From the NCBI GenBank assembly GCA_038049695.1, contig CP142457.1, positions 21,838,501 through 21,902,500 on the forward strand: DNA of 64,000 nt. Reading direction: 5' to 3'. Shown here piece after piece: positions 36,401 to 50,900 of the stretch. Position numbers and translations under genes: made by a program. The stretch is from Cinnamomum chago. Lineage: Eukaryota; Streptophyta; Magnoliopsida; Laurales; Lauraceae. How positions within the stretch are numbered: the stretch's first letter is position 1; every line of letters begins with the position of its first letter. A model generated the notes under the pieces. It saw only the letters and a list, made by a program, of their open reading frames with translations. It was not told the DNA's origin and ran no database searches.

Positions 36401-39176
36401 TGCTTTCCTTACCCAAGATTCGCCTGAAACCCGTTTTAAACCGAAAGGTAGCTCGAAATATCTTAAATAGCGCATCTCAACCCAAAATCCCTTCAAATGG
36501 ATTTGGAGCCGTAAGGAAAGACAGAGACACCCGAAACCCCATTTAGAGTAAAACGCAATTCCTGATTTTTCCAAAGGGAGTCTTTGGACCAAGAGTCGCA
36601 TGAAACACAGTGTTGAGTCAATAACTTTCTAGAGCCGCACAGATTATGTTTTCGTTCAAAAGTAACGTACGACCCTCGCACGAAGTTCCGGTTTTCGCCC
36701 TGGCAAACACTGAACTCCCCGAAAGTGATTTCCACACCCAAGATTCACCCGAAACCCGTAGTAAACCGAAGAGTAGCTCGGAATATCCTGAAAATCGCAT
36801 CTCATCCCAAAATCACTTCATATGGATTTAGAGGCGTACGATAAGATAAGGACACCCGAAACCCTTTTTAGTTTAAAACTTGATCCCGGATATTTATAAA
36901 GGTTGCCTTTGTACACAGAGTCGCAAGAAACACAGTAGGGAGTCAACAATTTCATAGAGCCGCAAAGATTCTGCTTTAGTACAAAAGTATCGTACATCCC
37001 GCGCGAAGTTCGGGTTTTCTCCTTTACAACCAGAGAACTCCCCGAAAGTGTTTACCATACCCAAGGTTCGCCCGAAACCTGTTTTAAACCGAAAAGTATT
37101 TTGAAAAATCCTAAAAGGAGCGTCTCAACCCAGAATACCTTCAAATGGATTTCGAGGCGTGAGACAAGAGAAGGACACCCGAAACACCTTCTAGAGTAAA
37201 ACGTGATCCTGGAATTTTCTAGAGGGAGTCTTTGGACCAAGAGTCGTATTAAAACACAGTGTAGAGTCAACCATATTCTCGAGCCGCATAGATTGTGTTT
37301 TCGTACTAAAGGACCGTACGACCCGCATGAAGTTTGGATTTTCGCCTTTACAAACAATGAACTCCAAGAATGTGTTTTCCTTACCCACGATTCGCCCGAA
37401 ACCCGTTTTAAACCGAAAAGTAGCTCGAAATATCTTAAAGAGCGCATCTCAACCCAGAATCCCTTCAAATGGATTTGGAGCCGTAAGGAAAGACAGAGAC
37501 ACCCGAAACCCCATTTAGAGTAAAACGCAATCCCGGATCTTTGCAAACGGAGTCTTTGGTCCAAGAGTCGTATGAAACAAAGTGTTGCGTCAACAACTTT
37601 CTAGAGCCGCACAGATTATGTTTTCGTTCAAAAGTACCGTACGACCCTCGCACGAAGTTCCGGTTTTCGCCCTGGCAAACACTGAACTCCCCGAAGGTGA
37701 TTTCCACACCCAAGATTCACCCGAAACCCGTAGTAAACCGAAGAGTAGTTCGGAATATCCTAAAAATCGCATCTCATCCCAAAATCCCTTTATATGGATT
37801 TAGAGGCGTACGACAAGACAAGGACACCCGAAACCCTTTTTAGTTTAAAACTTGATCCCGGATATTTCTTGAGGTTGCCTTTGTACACAGAGTCGCAAGA
37901 AACACAGTGTGGAGTCAACAATTTCCTAGAGCCGCAAAGATTCTGCTTTAGTACAAATGTATCGTACATCGCGCGCGAAGTTCGGGTTTTCTCCTTTACA
38001 ACCAGAGAACTCCCCGAAAGTGTTTACCATACCCAAGGTTCGCCCGAAACCCGTTTTAAACCGAAAAGTAGGTCGAAATATCCTAAAAGGTGCATCTCAA
38101 CCCAGAATACCTACAAATAGAGTTCGAGGCGTGAGACAAGAGAAGGACACCCGAAACCCCTTCTAGAGTAAAATGTGATCCTGAAATTTTCTAGAGGGAG
38201 TCTTTGGACCAAGAGTTGCATTAAAACACACTGTAGAGTCAACCATATTCTCGAGCCGCATAGATTGTGTTTTCGTACTAAAGAACCGTACGACCCGCAC
38301 GAAGTTCGGGTTTTCGCCTTTACAAACACTGAACTCCCCGAATGTGTTTTCCTTACCCAAGATTCGCCCGAAACCCGTTTTAAACCGAAAAGTAGCTCAA
38401 AATATCTTAAAGAGCGCATCTCAACCCAGAATCCCTTTAAATGGATTTGGAGCCGTAAGGAAAGACAGAGACACCCGAAACCCCATTTAGAGTAAAACGC
38501 AATCCCGGATTTTTCCAAAGGTAGACTTTAGACCAAGAGTCGCATGAAACGCAGTGTTGACTCAACAACTTTCTAGAGCCGCACAGATTATGTTTTCGTT
38601 CAAAAGTACCGTACGACCCTCGCATGAAGTTCCGGTTTTCGCCCTAGCAAACACTGAACTCCCCGAAAGTGATTTCCACACCCAAGATTGACCCGAAACC
38701 CGTAGTAAACCGAAGAGTAGCTCCGAATATCCTGAAAATCGCATCTCATCTCAAAATCCATTCATATGGATTTAGAGGCGTACGATAAGACAAGGACACC
38801 CGAAACCCTTTTTAGTTTAAAACTTGATCCCGGATATTTCTAAAGGTTGCCTTTGAGCACAGAGTCGCAAGAAACACAGTGGGGAGTCAACAATTTCCTA
38901 GAGCCGCAAAGATTCTGCTTTAGTACAAAAGTATCGTACATCGCGCGCGAAGTTCGGGTTTTCTCCTTTACAACCAGAGAACTCCCCGAAAGTGTTTACC
39001 ATACCCAAGGTTCGCCCGAAACCCGTTTTAAACCGAAAAGTAGCTCGAAATATCCTAAAAGGAGCGTCTCAACCCAGTATACCTTCAAATGGATTTCGAG
39101 GCGTGAGACAAGAGAAGGACACCCGAAACACCTTCTAGAGTAAAACGTGATCCTGGAATTTTCTAGAGGGAGTCTT
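30430..39176. repeat. 8747-bp satellite tandem duplication, copy 1
   Basis: Nine trimers (27 monomers) that recur at +8747 with near identity. Shared idiosyncrasies include AGCTAGAAATATCC (31269/40016), TAGACCCGCAC (31772/40519), TTTAGATCAAGAG (34317/43064), CAACCTTTTTCTCG (35326/44073) and AAGTATTTTGAAAAATCC (37095/45842). Boundaries are set where the variants stop agreeing: at the left between about 30400 and 30485, at the right where GGATCAAG gives way to GGACCAAG. They are good to about 50 bp. Confidence 0.88.
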
Positions 39177-42100
39177 TGGATCAAGAGTCGCATTAAAACA
39201 CAGTGTAGAGTCAACCATATTCTCGTGCCGCATAGATTGTGTTTTCGTACTAAAGGACCGTACGACCCGCACGAAGTTCGGGTTTTCGCCTTTACAAACA
39301 CTGAACTCCCCGAATGTGCTTTCCTTACCCAAGATTCGCCTGAAACCCGTTTTAAACCGAAAGGTAGCTCGAAATATCTTAAATAGCGCATCTCAACCCA
39401 AAATCCCTTCAAATGGATTTGGAGCCGTAAGGAAAGACAGAGACACCCGAAACCCCATTTAGAGTAAAACGCAATCCCGGATTTTTCCAAAGGGAGTCTT
39501 TGGACCAAGAGTCGCATGAAACACAGTGTTGAGTCAATAACTTTCTAGAGCCGCACAGATTATGTTTTCGTTCAAAAGTAACGTACGACCCTCGCACGAA
39601 GTTCCGGTTTTCGCCCTGGCAAACACTGAACTCCCCGAAAGTGATTTCCACACCCAAGATTAACCCGAAACCTGTAGTAAATCGAAGTGTAGCTCGGAAT
39701 ATCCTAAAAATCGAATCTCATCCCAAAATCCCTTCATATGGATTTAGAGGCGTACGACAAGACAAGGACACCCGAAACCCTTTTTAGTTTAGAACTTGAT
39801 CCCGGATATTTCTAGAGGTTGCCTTTGTACACAGAGTCGCAAGAAACACAGTGTCGAGTCAACAATTTCCTAGAGCCGCAAAGATTCTGCTTTAGTACAA
39901 AAGTATCGTACGTCCCGCGCGAAGTTCGGGTTTTCTCCTTTACAACGAGAGAACTCCCCGAAATTGTTTACCATACCCAAGGTTCGCCCGAAACCCTTTT
40001 AAAACCGAAAAGTAGCTAGAAATATCCTAAAAGGTGCATCTCAACCCAGAATACCTTCAAATGGATTTCGAGGCGTGAGACAAGAGAAGGACACCCGAAA
40101 CCCCTTCAAGAGTAAAACATGATCCTGGAATTTTCTAGAGGGACTCTTTGGACCAAGAGTCGCATAAAAACACAATGTTGAGACAACCATATTCTCGAGT
40201 CGCATAGATTGTGTTTTCGTACTGAAGGAACGTCTGACCCGCAAGAAGTTCGGGTTTTCGCCTTTACAAACACTGAACTCCCCGAATGTGTTTTCCTTAC
40301 CAAAGATTGGCCCGAAACCCGTTTTAAACCGAAAAGTAGCTCGAAATATCTTAAAGAGCGCATCTCAACCCAGAATCCCTTCAAATGGATTTGGAGCCCT
40401 AAGGAAAAAGAGAGACACCCGACACCCCATTTAGAGTAAAACGCAATCCCGGATTTTTCCAAAGGGAGTCTTTGGACCAAGAGTCGCATGAAACACAGTG
40501 TTGAGTCAACAACTTTCTAGACCCGCACAGATTATGTTTTCGTTCAAAAGTACCGTACGACCCTCGCACGAAGTTCCGGTTTTCGCCCTAGCAAACACTG
40601 AACTCCCCGAAAGTGATTTCCACACCCAAGATTCACCCGAAACCCGTAGTAAACCGAAGAGTAGCTCGGAATATCCTAAAAATCGCATCTCATCCCAAAA
40701 TCCCTTTATATGGATTTAGAGGCGTACGACAAGACAAGGACACCCTAAACCCTTTTTAGTTTAGAACTTGATCCCGGATATTTCTAGAGGTTGCCTTTGT
40801 ACACAGAGTCGCAAGAAACACAGTGTGGAGTCAACAATTTCCTAGAGCCGCAAAGATTCTGCTTTAGTACAAAAGTATCGTACGTCCCGCGCGAAGTTCG
40901 GGTTTTCTCCTTTACAACCAGAGAACTCCCCGAAAGTGTTTACCATACCCAAGGTTCGCCCGAAACCCATTTTAAACCGAAAAGTAGCTCGAATATCCTA
41001 AAAGGTGCAGCTCAACCCAGAATACCTTCAAATGGATTTCGAGGCGTGAGACAAGAGAAGGACACCCGAAACCCCTTCTAGAGTGAAACGTGATCCTGGA
41101 ATTTTCTAGAGGGAGTCTTTGGATCAAGAGTCGCATTAAAACACAGTGTAGAGTCAACCATATTCTCGAGCCGCTTAGATTGTGTTTTCGTACTAAAGGA
41201 CCGTACGACCCGCACGAAGTTCGGGTTTTCGCCTTTACAAACACTGAACTCCACGAATGTGCTTTCCTTACCCAAGATTCGCCTGAAACCCGTTTTAAAC
41301 CGAAAGGTAGCTCGAAATATCTTAAATAGCGCATCTCAACCCAGAATCCCTTCAAATGGATTTGGAGCCGTAAGGAAAGACAGATACACCCTGAACCCCA
41401 TTTAGAGTAAAACGCAATCCCGGATTTTTCCAAAGGGAGTCTTTGGACCAAGAGTCGCATTAAACACAGTGTTGAGTCAATAACTTTCTAGAGCCGCACA
41501 GATTATGTTTTCGTCCAAAAGTAACGTACGACCCTCGCACGAAGTTCCGGTTTTCGCCCTGGCAAACACTGAACTCCCCGAAAGCGATTTCCACACCCAA
41601 GATTCACCCGAAACCTGTAGTAAACCGAAGTGTAGCTCGGAATATCCTAAAAATCGAATCTCATCCCAAAATCCCTTCATATGGATTTAGAGGCGTACGA
41701 CAAGACAAGGACACCCGAAACCCTTTTTAGTTTAGAACTTGATCCCGGATATTTCTAGAGGTTGCCTTTGTACACAGAGTCGCAAGAAACACAGTGTGGA
41801 GTCAACAATTTCCTAGAGCCGCAAAGATTCTGCTTTAGTACAAAAGTATCGTACGTCCCGTACGAAGTTCGGGTGTTCTCCTTTACAACCAGAGAACTCC
41901 CCGAAAGTGTTTACCATACCCAAGGTTCGCCCGAAACCCGTTTTAAACCGAAAAGTAGCTCGAAATATCCTGAAAGGTGCAGCTCATCCCAGAAAACCTC
42001 CAAATGGATTTCGAGGCGTGAGACAAGAGAAGGACACCCGAAACCCCTTCTAGAGTAAAACGTGATCCTGGAATTTTCTAGAGGGAGTCTTTGGACCAAG

Positions 42101-45100
42101 AGTCGAATTAAAACACAGTGTAGAGTCAGCCATATTCTCGAGCCGCATAGATTGTGTTTTCGTACTAAAGGACCGTACGACCCGCACGAAGTTCGGGTTT
42201 TCGCCTTTACAAACACCGATCTCCACGAATGTGTTTTCCTTACCCAAGATTCGCCCAAAACCCGTTTTAAACCGAAAAGTAGCTCGAAATATCTTAAAGA
42301 GCGCATCTCAACCCAGAATCCCTTCAAATGGATTTGGAGCCGTAAGGAAAGACCGAGACACCCGAAACCCCATTTAGAGTAAAACGCAATCCCGGATTTT
42401 TCCAAAGGGAGTCTTTGGACCAAGAGTCGCATGAAACACAGTGTTGAGTCAACAACTTTCTAGAGCCGCACAGATTATGTTTTCGTTCAAAAGTACCGTA
42501 CGACCCTCGCACGAAGTTCCGGTTTTCGCCCTGGCAAACACTGAACTCCCCGAAAGTAATTTCCACACCCAAGATTCACCCGAAACCCGTAGTAAACCGA
42601 AGAGTAGCTCCGAATATCCTAAAAATCGCATCTCATCCCAAAATCCCTTTATATGGATTTAGAGGCGTACGACAAGACAAGGACACCCTAAACCCTTTTT
42701 AGTTTAGAACTTGATCCCGGATATTTCTAGAGGTTGCCTTTGTACACAGAGTCGCAAGAAACACAGTGTGGAGTCAACAATTTCCTAGAGCCGCAAAGAT
42801 TCTGCTTTAGTACAAAAGTATCGTACGTCCCGCGCGAAGTTCGGGTTTTCTCCTTTACAACCAGAGAACTCCCCGAAAGTGTTTACCATACCCAAGGTTC
42901 GCCCGAAACCCGTTTTAAACCGAAAAGTAGCTCGAAATATCCTAAAAGGTGCAGCTCAACCCAGAATACCTTCAAATGGATTTCGAGGCGTGAGACAAGA
43001 GAAGGACACCCGAAACCCCTTCTAGAGTGAAACGTGATCCTGGAATTTTCTAGAGGGAGTCTTTAGATCAAGAGTCGCATTAAAACACAGTGTAGAGTCA
43101 ACCATATTCTCGAGCCGCTTAGATTGTGTTTTCGTACTAAAGGACCGTACGACCCGCACGAAGTTCGGGTTTTGGCCTTTACATACACTGAACTCCCCGA
43201 ATGTGCTTTCCTAACCCAAGATTCGGCTGAAACCCGTTTTAAACCGAAAGGTAGCTCGAAATATCATAAAGAGCGCATCTCAACCCAGAAACCCTTCAAA
43301 TGGATTTGGAGCCGTAAGGAAAGACAGAGACACCCGAAACCCCATTTAGAGTAAAACGCAATCCCGGATTTTTCCAAAGGGAGTCTTTGGACCATGAGTC
43401 GCATGAAACACAGTGTTGAGTCAATAACTTTCTAGAGCCGCACAGATTATATTTTCGTTCAAAAGTAACGTACGACCCTCGCACGAAGTTCCGGTTTTCG
43501 CCCTGGCAAACACTGAACTCCCCGAAAGTGATTTCCACACCCAAGATTCACCCGAAACCTGTAGTAAACCGAAGTGTAGCTCGGAATATCCTAAAAATCG
43601 AATCTCATCCAAAAATCCCTTCATATGGATTTAGAGGCGTACGACAAGACAAGGACACCCGAAACCCTTTTTAGTTTAGAACTTGATCCCGGATATTTCT
43701 AGAGGTTGCCTTTGTACACAGAGTCGCAAGAAACACAGTGTGGAGTCAACAATTTCCTAGAGCCGCAAAGATTCTGCTTTAGTACAAAAGTATCGTACGT
43801 CCCGCACGAAGTTCGGGTGTTCTCCTTTACAACCAGAGAACTCCCCGAAAGTGTTTACCATACCCAAGGTTCGCCCGAAACCCGTTTTAAACCGAAAAGT
43901 AGCTCGAAATATCCTGAAAGGTGCAGCTCATCCCAGAATACCTCCAAATGGATTTCGAGGCGTGAGACAAGAGAAGGACACCCGAAACCCCTTCTAGAGT
44001 AAAACGTGATCCTGGAATTTTCTAGAGGGAGTCTTTGGACCAAGAGTCGAATTAAAACACAGTGTAGAGTCAACCTTTTTCTCGAGCCGCATAGATTGTG
44101 TTTTCGTACTAAAGGACCGTACGACCCGCACGAAGTTCGGGTTTTCGCCTTTACAAACACCGATCTCCACGAATGTGTTTTCCTTACCCAAGATTCGCCC
44201 AAAACCCGTTTTAAACCGAAAAGTAGCTCGAAATATCTTAAAGAGCGCATCTAAACCCAGAATCCCTTCAAATGGATTTGGAGCCGTAAGGAAAGACAGA
44301 GACACCCGAAACCCCATTTAGAGTAAAACGCAATCCCGGATTTTTCCAATGGGAGTCTTTGGACCAAGAGTCGCATGAAACACAGTGTTGAGTCAACAAC
44401 TTTCTAGAGCCGCACAGATTATGTTTTCGTTCAAAAGTACCGTACGACCCTCCCACGAAGTTTCGGTTTTCGCCCTGGCAAACACTGAACTCCCCGAAAG
44501 TGATTTCCACACCCAAGATTCACCCGAAACCCGTAGTAAACCGAAGAGTAGCTCCGAATATCCTAAAAATCGCATCTCATCCCAAAATCCCTTTATATGG
44601 ATTTAGAGGCGTACGACAAGACAAGGACACCCTAAACCCTTTTTAGTTTAGAACTTGATCCCGGATATTTCTAGAGGTTGCCTTTGTACACAGAGTCGCA
44701 AGAAACACAGTGTGGAGTCAACAATTTCCTAGAGCCGCAAAGATTCTGCTTTAGTACAAAAGTATCGTACGTCCCGCGCGAAGTTCAGGTTTTCTCCTTT
44801 ACAACCAGAGAACTCCCCGAAAGTGTTTACCATACCCAAGGTTCGCCCGAAACCCGTTTTAAACCGAAAAGTAGCTCGAAATATCCTAAAAGGTGCAGCT
44901 CAACCCAGAATACCTTCAAATGGATTTCGAGGCGTGAGACAAGAGAATGACACCCGAAACCCCTTCTAGAGTGAAACGTGATCCTGGAATTTTCTAGAGG
45001 GAGTCTTTGGATCAAGAGTCGCATTAAAACACAGTGTAGAGTCAACCATATTCTCGTGCCGCTTAGATTGTGTTTTCGTACTAAAGGACCGTACGACCCG

Positions 45101-47923
45101 CACGAAGTTCGAGTTTTCGCCTTTACAAACACTGAACTCCCCGAATGTGCTTTCCTTACCCAAGATTCGCCTGAAACCCGTTTTAAACCGAAAGGCAGCT
45201 CGAAATATCTTAAATAGCGCATCTCAACCCAAAATCCCTTCAAATGGATTTGGAGCCGTAAGGAAAGACAGAGACACCCGAAACCCCATTTAGAGTAAAA
45301 CGCAATTCCTGATTTTTCCAAAGGGAGTCTTTGGACCAAGAGTCGCATGAAACACAGTGTTGAGTCAATAACTTTCTAGAGCCGCACAGATTATGTTTTC
45401 GTTCAAAAGTAACGTACGACCCTCGCACGAAGTTCCGGTTTTCGCCCTGGCAAACACTGAACTCCCCGAAAGTGATTTCCACACCCAAGATTCACCCGAA
45501 ACCCGTAGTAAACCGAAGAGTAGCTCGGAATATCCTGAAAATCGCATCTCATCCCAAAATCACTTCATATGGATTTAGAGGCGTACGATAAGATAAGGAC
45601 ACCCGAAACCCTTTTTAGTTTAAAACTTGATCCCGGATATTTATAAAGGTTGCCTTTGTAGACAGAGTCGCAAGAAACACAGTAGGGAGTCAACAATTTC
45701 ATAGAGCCGCAAAGATTCTGCTTTAGTACAAAAGTATCGTACATCCCGCGCGAAGTTCGGGTTTTCTCCTTTACAACCAGAGAACTCCCCGAAAGTGTTT
45801 ACCATACCCAAGGTTCGCCCGAAACCTGTTTTAAACCGAAAAGTATTTTGAAAAATCCTAAAAGGAGCGTCTCAACCCAGAATACCTTCAAATGGATTTC
45901 GAGGCGTGAGACAAGAGAAGGACACCCGAAACACCTTCTAGAGTAAAACGCGATCCTGGAATTTTCTAGAGGGAGTCTTTGGACCAAGAGTCGTATTAAA
46001 ACACAGTGTAGAGTCAACCATATTCTCGAGCCGCATAGATTGTGTTTTCGTACTAAAGGACCGTACGACCCGCATGAAGTTTGGATTTTCGCCTTTACAA
46101 ACAATGAACTCCAAGAATGTGTTTTCCTTACCCACGATTCGCCCGAAACCCGTTTTAAACCGAAAAGTAGCTCGAAATATCTTAAAGAGCGCATCTCAAC
46201 CCAGAATCCCTTCAAATGGATTTGGAGCCGTAAGGAAAGACAGAGACACCCGAAACCCCATTTAGAGTAAAACGCAATCCCGGATCTTTGCAAACGGAGT
46301 CTTTGGTCCAAGAGTCGTATGAAACAAAGTGTTGCGTCAACAACTTTCTAGAGCCGCACAGATTATGTTTTCGTTCAAAAGTACCGTACGACCCTCGCAC
46401 GAAGTTCCGGTTTTCGCCCTGGCAAACACTGAACTCCCCGAAGGTGATTTCCACACCCAAGATTCACCCGAAACCCGTAGTAAACCGAAGAGTAGTTCGG
46501 AATATCCTAAAAATCGCATCTCATCCCAAAATCCCTTTATATGGATTTAGAGGCGTACGACAAGACAAGGACACCCGAAACCCTTTTTAGTTTAAAACTT
46601 GATCCCGGATATTTCTTGAGGTTGCCTTTGTACACAGAGTCGCAAGAAACACAGTGTGGAGTCAACAATTTCCTAGAGCCGCAAAGATTCTGCTTTAGTA
46701 CAAATGTATCGTACATCGCGCGCGAAGTTCGGGTTTTCTCCTTTACAACCAGAGAACTCCCCGAAAGTGTTTACCATACCCAAGGTTCGCCCGAAACCCG
46801 TTTTAAACCGAAAAGTAGGTCGAAATATCCTAAAAGGTGCATCTCAACCCAGAATACCTACAAATAGAGTTCGAGGCGTGAGACAAGAGAAGGACACCCG
46901 AAACCCCTTCTAGAGTAAAATGTGATCCTGAAATTTTCTAGAGGGAGTCTTTGGACCAAGAGTCGCATTAAAACACACTGTAGAGTCAACCATATTCTCG
47001 AGCCGCATAGATTGTGTTTTCGTACTAAAGAACCGTACGACCCGCACGAAGTTCGGGTTTTCGCCTTTACAAACACTGAACTCCCCGAATGTGTTTTCCT
47101 TACCCAAGATTCGCCCGAAACCCGTTTTAAACCGAAAAGTAGCTCAAAATATCTTAAAGAGCGCATCTCAACCCAGAATCCCTTCAAATGGATTTGGAGC
47201 CGTAAGGAAAGACAGAGACACCCGAAACCCCATTTAGAGTAAAACGCAATCCCGGATTTTTCCAAAGGTAGACTTTAGACCAAGAGTCGCATGAAACGCA
47301 GTGTTGACTCAACAACTTTCTAGAGCCGCACAGATTATGTTTTCGTTCAAAAGTACCGTACGACCCTCGCATGAAGTTCCGGTTTTCGCCCTAGCAAACA
47401 CTGAACTCCCCGAAAGTGATTTCCACACCCAAGATTGACCCGAAACCCGTAGTAAACCGAAGAGTAGCTCGGAATATCCTGAAAATCGCATCTCATCTCA
47501 AAATCCATTCATATGGATTTAGAGGCGTACGATAAGACAAGGACACCCGAAACCCTTTTTAGTTTAAAACTTGATCCCGGATATTTCTAAAGGTTGCCTT
47601 TGAGCACAGAGTCGCAAGAAACACAGTGGGGAGTCAACAATTTCCTAGAGCCGCAAAGATTCTGCTTTAGTACAAATGTATCGTACATCGCGCGCGAAGT
47701 TCGGGTTTTCTCCTTTACAACCAGAGAACTCCCCGAAAGTGTTTACCATACCCAAGGTTCGCCCGAAACCCGTTTTAAACCGAAAAGTAGCTCGAAATAT
47801 CCTAAAAGGAGCGTCTCAACCCAGTATACCTTCAAATGGATTTCGAGGCGTGAGACAAGAGAAGGACACCCGAAACACCTTCTAGAGTAAAACGTGATCC
47901 TGGAATTTTCTAGAGGGAGTCTT
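39177..47923. repeat. 8747-bp satellite tandem duplication, copy 2
   Basis: Second copy of the nine-trimer block, directly abutting the first. Differences I noticed are single bases, for example ACCAGAGAAC/ACGAGAGAAC (31200/39947), GGACCGTCT/GGAACGTCT (31483/40230), TCGTTC/TCGTCC (32768/41515) and GACAGAGAC/GACCGAGAC (33604/42351). The duplication is therefore recent. Its last trimer (A start 47594) also begins the next, differently spaced duplication. Confidence 0.88.
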
Positions 47924-50900
47924 TGGACCAAGAGTCGCATTAAAACACAGTGTAGAGTCAACCATATTCTCGAGCCGCATAGATTGTGTTTTCGTACTAA
48001 AGGACCGTACGACCCGCACGAAGTTCGGGTTTTCGCCTTTACAAACACCGATCTCCCCGAATGTGTTTTCCTTACCCAAGATTCGCCCTAAACCCGTTTT
48101 AAACCGAAAAGTAGCTCGAAATATCTTAAAGAGCGCATCTTAACCCAAAATCCGTTCAAATGGATTTGGAGCCGTAAGGAAAGATAGAGACACCCGAAAC
48201 CCCATTTAGAGTAAAACGCAATCCCGGATTTTTCCAAAGGTAGTCTTTGGACCAAGAGTCGCATGAAACACAGTGTTGACTCAACAACTTTCTAGAGCCG
48301 CACAGATTATGTTTTCGTTCAAAAGTACCGTACGACCGTCGCATGAAGTTCCGATTTTCGCCCTAGCAAACACTGAACTCCCCGAAAGTGATTTCCACAC
48401 CCAAGATTGACCCGAAACCCGTAGTAAACCGAAGAGTAGCTCGGAATATCCTAAAAATCGCATCTCATCCCAAAATCCCTTCATATGGGTTTAGAGGCGT
48501 ACGATAAGAAAAGGACACCCGAAACCCTTTTTAGTTTAAAACTTGATCCCGGATATTTCTAAAGGTTGCCTTTGTACACAGAGTCACAGGAAACACAGTG
48601 TGGAGTCAACAATTTCCTAGAGCTGCAAAGATTCTGCTTTAGTACAAAAGTATCGTACGTCCCGCGCGAAGTTCGGGTTTTCTCCTTTACAACCAGAGAA
48701 CTCCCCGAAATTGTTTATCAAACCCAAGGTTCGCCCAAAACCCGTTTTAAACCGAAAAGTATCTCGAAATATCCTAAAAGGTGCATCTCAACCCAGAATA
48801 CCTTCAAATGGATTTCGAGGCGTGAGACAAGAGAAGGACACCCGAAACCCCTTCTAGAGTAAAACGTGATCCTAGAATTTTCTAGAGGGAGTCTTTGGAC
48901 CAAGAGTCGCATTAAAACACAGTGTAGAGTCAACCATATTCTCGAGCCGCATAGATTGTGTTTTCGTACTAAAGGACCGTACGACCCGCACGAAGTTCGG
49001 GTTTTCGCCTTTACAATCACCGATCTCCCCGAATGTGTTTTCCTTACCCAAATTCGCCCGAAACCCATTTTTAACCGAAAAGTAGCTCGAAATATCTTAA
49101 AGAGCGCATCTCAACCCAGAATCCCTTCAAATGGATTTGGGGCCGCAAGGAAAGACAGAGACACCCGAAACCCCATTTAGAGTAAAACCCAATCCCGGAT
49201 TTTTCCAAAGGTAGTCCTTGGACCAAGAGTCGCATGAAACACAGTGTTGACTCAACAACTTTCTAGAGCCGCACAGATTATGTTTTCATTCAAAAGTACC
49301 GTACGACCGTCGCATGAAGTTCCGATTTTCGCCCTAGCAAACACTGAACTCCCCGAAAGTGATTTCCACACCCAAGATTGACCCGAAACCCGTAGTAAAC
49401 CGAAGAGTAGCTCGGAATATCCTAAAAATCGCATCTCATCCCAAAATCCCTTCATATGGGTTTAGAGGCGTACGATAAGAAAAGGACACCCGAAACCCTT
49501 TTTAGTTTAAAACTTGATCCCGGATATTTCTAAAGGTTGCCTTTGTACACAGAGTCACAGGAAACACAGTGTGGAGTCAACAATTTCCTAGAGCTGCAAA
49601 GATTCTGCTTTAGTTCAAAAGTATCGTACGTCCCGCGCGAAGTTCGGGTTTTCTCCTTTACAACCAGAGAACTCTCCGAAATTGTTTATCAAACCCAAGG
49701 TTCGCCCAAAACCCGTTTTAAACCGAAAAGTATCTCGAAATATCCTAAAAGGTGCATCTCAACCCAGAATACCTTCAAATGGATTTCGAGGCGTGAGACA
49801 AGAGAAGGACACCCGAAACCCCTTCTAGAGTAAAACGTGATCCTGGAATTTTCTAGAGGGAGTCTTTGGACCAAGAGTCGCATTAAAACACAGTGTAGAG
49901 TCAACCATATTCTCGAGCCGCATAGATTGTGTTTTCGTACTAAAGGACCGTACGACCCGCACGAAGTTCGGGTTTTCGCCTTTACAATCACCGATCTCCC
50001 CGAATGTGTTTTCCTTACCCAAATTCGCCCGAAACCCATTTTTAACCGAAAAGTAGCTCGAAATATCTTAAAGAGCGCATCTCAACCCAGAATCCCTTCA
50101 AATGGATTTGGGGCCGCAAGGAAAGACAGAAACACCCGAAACCCCATTTAGAGTAAAACCCAATCCCGGATTTTTCCAAAGGTAGTCTTTGGACCAAGAG
50201 TCGCATGAAACACAGTGTTGACTCAACAACTTTCTAGAGCCGCACAGATTATGTTTTCATTCAAAAGTATCGTACGACCCTCGCATGAAGTTCCGATTTT
50301 CGCCCTAGCAAACACTGAACTCCCCGAAAGTGATTTCCACACCCAAGATTGACCCGAAACCCGTAGTAAACCGAAGAGTAGCTTGGAATATCCTAAAAAT
50401 CGCATCTCATCCCAAAATCCCTTCATATGGATTTGGAGGCGTACGACAAGAAAAGGACACCCGAAACCCTTTTTAGTTTAAAACTTCATCCCGGATATTT
50501 CTAGATGTTGCCTTTGTACACAGAGTCGCAGGAAACACAGTGTGGAGTCAACAATTTCCTAGAGCCGCAAAGATTCTGCTTTAGTACAAAAGTATAGTAC
50601 GTCCCGCGCGAAGTTTGGGTTTTCTCCTTTACAACCAGAGAACTCCCCGAAAGTGTTTACCATACCCAAGGTTCGCCCGAAACCCGTTTTAAACCGAAAA
50701 GTATCTCGAAATATCTTAAAAGGTGCATCTCAACCCAGAATACCTTCAAATGGATTTCGAGGCGTGAGACAAGAGAAGGACACCCGAAACCCATTATAGA
50801 GTGAAACGTGATCCTGGAATTTTCTAGAAGGAGACTTTGGACCAAGAATCGCATTAAAACACAGTGTAGAGTCAATCATATTCTCGAGCCGCATAGATTG

